Shown here piece by piece: positions 17,363 through 22,713 of a stretch of 22,713 nucleotides of DNA. The notes beneath the pieces were generated by a model. That model saw nothing but the letters and a program-made list of their open reading frames with translations. It was not told where the DNA came from and ran no database searches. Source of the DNA: Chara braunii (taxonomy: Eukaryota > Streptophyta > Charophyceae > Charales > Characeae); contig BFEA01000572.1 of NCBI GenBank assembly GCA_003427395.1, positions 457,421 through 480,133 of the forward strand, given 5' to 3'. The position numbers and the translations under genes were made by a program. Numbering within the stretch: the first letter of the stretch is position 1; each line of letters starts with the position of its first letter.

Positions 17363-18373
17363 TCACTGCTGGTCATCCCTAACAAACTTTCGGAGGATAT
17401 TACCGAGAGTTTTGTTGGTGACCTCAGTTTGACCATCCGTCTGAGGGTGGTAAGACGATGAGAAGNGGAGCTGGGATCCGTACACCTNGTGTAGNCGTCG
17501 CCAGAATGTGCTGGTAAAGNGCGGGTCACGGTCGGAGATGATGCTCTGAGGTAAGCCGTGATCTCTCACGACTCGGTCNAAGACGATGTCGGCGACCTCA
17601 CGAGCGCTAATGCGATAGCGGCACGAGACAAAACGTGCACGCTTCGTGAAGCGATCGACGACGACCAAGATAGCATCATGACCGCGCTCAGTGGGTGGGC
17701 GGAGGGGACCAATGAAATCCATCGAGATGGACTGCCAACGACCCTCAGGTATGGGTAGGGGCTGAAGTAACCCATACGGAAGGTGGTTCGCACTGTTCAC
17801 CTCCTGGCAGGTAGGACACTCCTGGATGTAGACTTTGACAAAGTCCTTGGACTTCGGCCAGACGTATAGGCGGCAAACACGAGCCAACGTCTTGTGGAAA
17901 CCCATATGACCGGCAGCTGCCTGGTCATGGAACTCTGCTACAGCCTGGACGCAGAGCTGTCCGGTGGAGGGAACACAGCTACGTGGTTCTAGCTGACCAG
18001 ATTTGCCATGCCAGTACACGAGGCCGTTCTCCCCAAGGGAGTAGGAAGGAACGGTCTTGCCACTCCGCAGTGTCGCGTAGATGACGCGATAATCGGGGCA
18101 GTGGCGATACTGAGTGCGATACGCGTCGATCACTGATTGATCAACAGTGGTGATGGAGATGGCAGCAAGCTGGATGGGTTCCTGATTGTGATCAGGACGG
18201 CAGGACAAGGCATCAGTGACGCGGTTCGTTTCACCCTTGATGGGCTGAGTGGTGAAACTGAACTCGGATAAGTCACGCCACCAGCGTGCCTGTCGAGGGG
18301 AAAGCTTAGGCTTCGTGAGGAAAGCCTGGACAACTGAGTTGTCCGTGCGCACCGTGAAGGGCGTCCCGTGCAG
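17363..18373 (-). pseudogene. gypsy pol middle part: end of RNase H and integrase core
   Basis: Directly follows the in-frame TAA at 18374-18376. It opens with the rest of RNase H (FTVRTDNSVVQAF holds the last catalytic Asp). The integrase follows: an HHCC zinc module (His and His in FHDQAAAGH, Cys pair in CPTC), then the DDE core with Asp in SMDFIGPL, Asp in IISDRDP and Glu in DGQTEVTN. The last two are separated by 35 residues, the standard D-D35-E spacing, so the triad is intact. Five N bases (17466, 17488, 17495, 17520, 17579) leave unknown residues in the core. The frame ends at a TGA (17363-17365) where Trp is expected before DLHLAQAE. Confidence 0.88.
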
Positions 18374-20881
18374 TTAATGACGCCAATGTCGGGTAACATA
18401 AACTACTGTGAGAACCTCACGTTCATCGGCAGTGTAGTTTATCTCGGCAGGCAGTAGCTGACGGGAGTAGAAAGCGATCGGGCAATCCCCAGCACGAGCC
18501 TCGACAGTCGCATCCTCCGCGATGGTCGGGGAGTAAGTAACAAGAGGACTGTCAGTGGAGGGAAGTGTTGGGAGGGTAGGCGTCAGTCGGGAAGCAGTGT
18601 TAGCAGGAGGGGGGGGGGAAGGAGGAACATGGGGGTAAGGTGAATCTGGAGGAGAGGGAAACACTTGAGAAAGGACAACTCCTTCTGCAAAATCTGACGC
18701 ATCGGTGGTGACGATAAAGGGACGTTCAAAATCGGGAAGACGAAGAACCGACGCACAGGTTACCGCCTTCTTGAGGGCGCGAAAGGCGTCCTCGCACAGG
18801 GGTGTCCAAAACCACGGCGGGTTCTTTTGGAGGAGGGTAGAGGTAAGGACGTAGGAATACCTAGCGTATCCCTGGATAAAATTACTATAGTAGCTGGTGA
18901 GGCCTAGGAAACTGCGAAGCTGCTTGGCAGATGTGGGGACGGACCACTCTGCAATAGCAGTGATCTTCGCATCGTCCATGTGGAGACCCTGGTCAGACAC
19001 ATGGTGTCCTAGGAAGTCCACTTTGCGCTGGGCAAAGCGGCACTTACTGAGCTTGGCATAGAAGTCATGCTTGCGTAAGCATTGTAGGACATCGCGGAGG
19101 TGTGTGAGATGGTTTTCTAAGGTACGACTGTAGACCAGGATGTTGTCCAGGTATACGAGAACGTATTCTTCAAGGATGTCCCTGAAGATGTCGTTCATCG
19201 TCGTCTGGAAGGTGGCGGGTGCATTGGTGAGGCCGAATAGCATCACCATAAACTCGTAGTGGCCGAAGCGCGATCGGAAGGCGGTCTTCGGCTGATCCTC
19301 TGTGGCAACGCGGATCTGGTGGTAACCGCTACGAAGATCGATCTTCGTGAAGAAGCGGTTGCCTGCCAGACGGTCAAACAGCTCATCCGCGCGGGACATA
19401 GGATAACTGTTCTTAATCGTGTAACGGTTAAGGCCGCGGTAGTCGATGCAGAGGCAGAGAGTTCCATCCGCTTTGCGAGCAAAGAGGACAGGTGCACCCC
19501 AAGGGGAGTTACTGGGTTTAATGAAACCCAGTCGAAGGAGGTCCTCAAGCTGACGCTTGAGTTCCGTCGCCTCTGGAATCGAAAGTCGGTACGGTGCCTG
19601 ATGGTGAACACGATAATCAGGCACGAGCTGGATAGAATGCTCAACACCGCGCATCGGGGGAATCCCGCGGTATGAGAAATACGGGGGGAAGACGTCGCGG
19701 TACTCTCGAATCAGGTCGCGAGCGGCGGGCTCTAAGTCTGTCGTGAACCGTGTGAGTTCCTCAACGTCGGCGTTAGCACGAGACGTATGTGTGGACTCGA
19801 CAGTCGGCGGCGCAGAGGCCTGGGACGTGGAGGGGGTATCCGCAGGCTGCTGGGTGGACGTAGAGATGGGAGCCGCGAAGATGGAGGAAGGGTCAGGGGG
19901 ATCGGGCTCCAGAGAGATGAGCTCAACCTCAGGACAAAGTGGATCATAGCGAAGAAGATCCATGACGTTCACTGAGTAGAACGTGACGTCCTCCTGTCGT
20001 ATGAAGTGAGCAAACTGACGAGGGGAGGTGAAGGCAATGTCGGGGTGAGACCCTGAGGGATGAGGGTCCCGGGGAGGTAGGTCGGGAGGAGTGTCGCCCG
20101 TGGTTCCAATGAAGGGGACGCGATGGGTCTGATCATACTTCGTTTTGAGAACAAGTGTCTCGGTCTCCCATTCGGCCTCTGTGCTATGGAACCGGCGAGA
20201 CCAGGGAGTGCCAAGGATAAAGTCGTACCCAGTCTCCAACACATCGAAGTATGCGGAGGAATGGTAGCGTCGAGGCGCCTGGGTACTGTCCGGTGGCTGG
20301 AGGGTGAGGAAGAAGTGGAGGTCGGGGACCGTCTGATCGAAGAAGCGATGTGTCTTGTTATCTCCGAGGGTAACGAAGATAGGAGAGCGGGACCTAGAGG
20401 TAGTTAGGCGAGCTTCCTCAACCACTCGAGGGTGAACGAAATCTCCCTGCGGGCCAGAGTCCCATAAAGCGCGGTACACCCTTGTAGATGTCCCTAGGCG
20501 AATAGGGATAATGGGAAGGGTGCGATCAGGGTCAGAAAGCAGAGCGAGAAGATGACGCAGGACGTTGACGTGTCTCGTGAGTCGCTCTTGACGAGCCTGC
20601 AGAATGCTCAAGTCCAGGAGAGATGACACAACGTCATCGCGAGTCGTCAGCTGAGCGCTACAACGGGCTGTGCGAATGGTGCGACGCGTCGGAAGTCTCG
20701 GGGGAGAAGCGCTAGATGTGGCGGTGTGTTGGGCGGCAGACGGTACCTCGACAGACGACGGGGCAGAGAGAACTGTGTCTGTCGTGTCCTGAGGGTCCTC
20801 TGGTGGGGTAGCCAAAGGGGCAAACCGTGACTCGGTGGTCGGGAAGCCGGCTACGAGCGAGGCCTCAGGGGTACACTGCAC
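18374..20881 (-). pseudogene. gypsy pol: protease, reverse transcriptase, RNase H N-terminal part
   Basis: An 835-codon open frame; the GTG at 20881 is only the first start-like codon, and the frame is open from about 20950. The aspartic protease has LWDSGPQGDF (catalytic Asp 141) and FILGTPW (222-227). RT spans about residues 425-630 with KIDLRSGYHQI (Asp 515), FGLTNAPATFQ and the catalytic box YLDN (577-580). That box has Asn (codon at 19144-19142) where the second metal-binding Asp belongs, so the enzyme should be dead. FMVMLFG replaces the usual VMPFG. RNase H starts at TTDASD (Asp 727) and has an unusual 60-residue Pro/Ser/Thr-rich insertion (740-799) before CPIAFYSRQL. An in-frame TAA (18374-18376) falls where a Tyr is expected after HWRH. 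It would have replicated the element through cDNA. Confidence 0.92.
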
Positions 20882-20916
20882 TGTGGCTAGCTGGGTGGGG
20901 CTGGCCGGGCAGGGCC

Positions 20917-20924
20917 GGGGGGGG
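20917..20924 (-). other. C8 run at the gag-pol junction
   Basis: Pol lies in the -1 frame relative to gag. The frames overlap only between a pol-frame TGA near 20950 and the gag TAG at 20889-20887, and this C8 run (G8 on plus) is inside that overlap. It contains a C CCC CCC heptamer in gag phase, which could serve as a -1 slip site. Equally, loss of one C from an original C9 would explain the step. Confidence 0.5.
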
Positions 20925-20985
20925 ACTGAGATTGGCGCTGACGAGAAATGTCAGCGTAGTACCGATCGAGGGCAGTGTGGTATGG

Positions 20986-21027
20986 ACACCGTGAGGAGGT
21001 GTGTCCATCCTGGCGGCAACGAAGGCA
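20986..21027 (-). other. gag CCHC zinc knuckle
   Basis: CLRCRQDGHTSSRC fits C-x2-C-x4-H-x4-C exactly, the nucleocapsid RNA-binding motif. Confidence 0.92.
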
Positions 21028-21272
21028 GCCGCGTCGGGCCTCGAGGGCGGCACGCTCCTCGGGGGATAGAGCTCTGCGAGGAGGGACAAAACCCCGCGGG
21101 AGGTCTATCTGAGGAACTGTGGGTGTGCGGACGCCAGCCTGTGCAACCCGACTGTGTGTACGACCCATGGCAGACATGGCCATCTGCAGGCGCTCGGCCA
21201 TTGGGACAGTGTCGTCATCCAAGTGGTACTGGATGACGTCCCGAAGCTCGATGTCCTCGGGGGCGTCCCCAA

Positions 21273-21463
21273 TGGTAGGATCGAGCTCGGTTGTGGCGTC
21301 CTCTCCATACTCAAGAGAACTGTAGTGCTGAGCGAATGGCGCTCCAGGTCGAGCCAAACGACGAAAANTGGTAGGATCGAGCTCGGTTGTGGCGTCCTCT
21401 CCATACTCAAGAGAACTGTAGTGCTGAGCGAATGGCGCTCCAGGTCGAGCCAAACGACGAAAA
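21273..21463. repeat. exact 95-bp tandem repeat joined by a single N
   Basis: 21273-21367 and 21369-21463 are identical base for base, with N at 21368. The period of 96 keeps the gag frame and duplicates 32 residues (ARPGAPFAQHYSSLEYGED and onward). An exact repeat across a single N suggests a contig join rather than biology. Confidence 0.9.
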
Positions 21464-22713
21464 CGACCAGCAAACGAGGAGCGGACTCGGGTGGTACCTC
21501 GAGACTGGGAGGTGGCGGCTGGCCGCTAAGAGGATAGGGCGACGGAGAAGCGACTGCACATCCTCTGGTACTGACGCGCAGCCTCGTATGCCTGCTCCGC
21601 GGAAGGGAATGATCGCCTCCATAGCTCTAGGCAGTAGTCAGTCGACAAGCTGACAAGGAACCGGTCGGTGAGTGTGACCTCCGGTAGGAACGTCTCGTCA
21701 CAAACAAGGCGAGCGTCCTGAAACACCCATATGTGATGCTCCAAGTCGGTCGGTACAGAGGACCCGGACCATCTGGTCTGGGTGACGCGGTCTAAGGCGT
21801 CGGTGGCGTCATGACGAGCGCCGAAACGGTCCTGAAGGAAGGCCGCGAAGTCGGCCAGAGTGGGGACCTCACCCACGCGGAGGTGCTGGGTATAATGATC
21901 CTCCCTCGCAGTGGAAGGGTTACCTCACAATTTGGTTGCGAGCACATCGCACCACAACTCCTGACGGGTGGTCGTCATAGAGAGCGTGCGCGTTGCTATC
22001 TGCAACCTCCGAGAGACACGGGATGTGCCATCATACTCGGGAATGTCCGTGGTGCGCACAGGACGATGTCCACTGTGCTGATGGCGGGGGGAGAGAGATC
22101 GAGGCGAGTGCACTGCGGCAGCGTAAGTCGAGGCCGCTGCAGGGGCAGAGGTGGGGGAAGGCTGTGGGCCGTGGTCGATGGACCAGCAGACGAGAAGGCA
22201 ACGGCCGCGGGTAGCTGTCCCGGAATAGCCAGGTAAGAGGGAAGAGGCTGAGGAGCAGGTCGAGGGAAACGAGCCTGCATCATGGGGACCAAAGGGGTGG
22301 TAGAGGAAGAAGGGTGGGCAACCTGTGATGGGTGAGGCTGTCTCAGAGCGAGAATCTCCGCTTGAGCCTGCGCAATGGTGGCCTATAAAGTGGCCACTCG
22401 CTGGGTGCGTGGGGTCGGAGGTGGAGGGGGCGGAGCGGGTCTCCCAGTGGGAGGAGGAATCCCAGCCTGTTGTGGGGGCGGGGGGACGAAGGCAGGAAGA
22501 AGAGGGCAGAGCTGTATTACCGCGACCGGTGCGGGAAGCTGGGAAGCAACACCGGTGTGGGTCGATGAAAATGTTGGGTTAGAAGGCGGTACCTGGACCG
22601 CAACACCTACGGCAATAGTCGAGACGGTAGGGGCGGCCATGGTCGGAAGAACTGCCGCAACGAACGGGGTGGTCTGAGCGGCAGCAGCACTCGTCACCGC
22701 TGAGGGGGAGTGC

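Larger units (their letters stand above)
15167..22713 (-). mobile_element. Ty3/gypsy chromovirus retrotransposon (partial, runs off right edge)
   Basis: Minus-strand order is gag, protease, RT, RNase H, integrase, chromodomain, then 3' noncoding region/LTR. This is the Ty3/gypsy order with the chromodomain that defines chromoviruses. The outer edge of the 3' LTR is set at 15167 by TGTGACGGACC meeting interrupted LINE coding sequence. The candidate 5-bp duplicated target is ACCGT (15162-15166), to be matched at the unseen 5' end. The 5' LTR and primer-binding site are outside the window. No clear polypurine tract was found between the stop at 16460 and the LTR, so the inner LTR edge is unknown. 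Coding damage makes it non-autonomous. Confidence 0.9.
20887..22713 (-). pseudogene. gypsy gag polyprotein (5' end outside window)
   Basis: Coding runs leftward from the window edge: a Pro/Ala-rich N-terminal part (22713-22386), a TAG (22385-22383), then an Ala/Gln-rich helix (ATIAQAQAEILALRQ) and more Pro-rich sequence. At a C6 run (22086-22091) the sensible reading moves to the -1 frame (DIPEYDGT, then LSMTTTRQELWCDVL). After a TGA at 21927-21925 the retrotransposon gag core follows (VPTLADFAAFLQDRFGA; FLVSLSTDYCLELW), then a TAG at 21528-21526. The last part ends with a CCHC zinc knuckle CLRCRQDGHTSSRC (21027-20986) and a TAG at 20889-20887. Gag packages element RNA in virus-like particles. 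All stops except the last are premature. Confidence 0.85.

Overview
The window looks like repeat-dominated nuclear DNA of a green-lineage eukaryote. The reasons are a chromodomain-bearing Ty3/gypsy retrotransposon, an L1-like LINE with a plant-type zinc-binding tail, a hAT insertion with an 8-bp target-site duplication, a tRNA-derived SINE and many simple repeats, with no bacterial-style gene packing. The gag-pol wording and repeat style remind me of draft charophyte genomes such as Chara. That is a recollection, not a result. No intact host protein-coding gene is supported. N bases at several places (about 2055-2077, 12640-12669, 17466-17579, 21368) show it is a draft assembly.

Layout. 1-1440 is GC/CpG-rich, with a possible minus-strand TATA promoter and ACGT-core motifs but no recognisable gene. 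1440-9220 is a mosaic of small repeats. It holds a fold-back array (2213-2727), a tRNA-headed SINE with an internal 151-bp duplication (2981-3503), two 3'-end fragments of a LINE family (3504-3588 minus; about 5560-5986 plus, the latter carrying a CACTA-ended mini-element), an 84-bp-arm palindrome (5986-6164), CAA and ATG microsatellites, and a GC-rich minisatellite (8694-8900).

From 9222 to the right edge the DNA is one nest of transposons. A minus-strand LINE runs from its A-rich tail at 9222-9247 up to 15166. A 1460-bp non-autonomous hAT element (11927-13386) sits in the LINE ORF. It has near-perfect 17-bp terminal inverted repeats and is flanked by the 8-bp duplication GAGAGCAT, and the LINE reading frame resumes exactly across the duplication. 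At 15167 the LINE coding sequence stops abruptly at TGTGACGGACC, the outer end of the 3' LTR of a minus-strand Ty3/gypsy chromovirus. That element fills 15167-22713 and runs off the right edge.

The gypsy element reads gag (22713 to 20887), then protease, RT, RNase H, integrase and chromodomain (20881 to 16460). It is dead: gag has three in-frame stops and a frame shift, a -1 step separates gag from pol, pol has two in-frame stops, the RT catalytic YxDD is YLDN, and the chromodomain cage tryptophan is arginine. Pol otherwise stays in one frame from 20881 to 16460, which points to fairly recent decay. Relative order of events: LINE first, then hAT and gypsy separately into the LINE.
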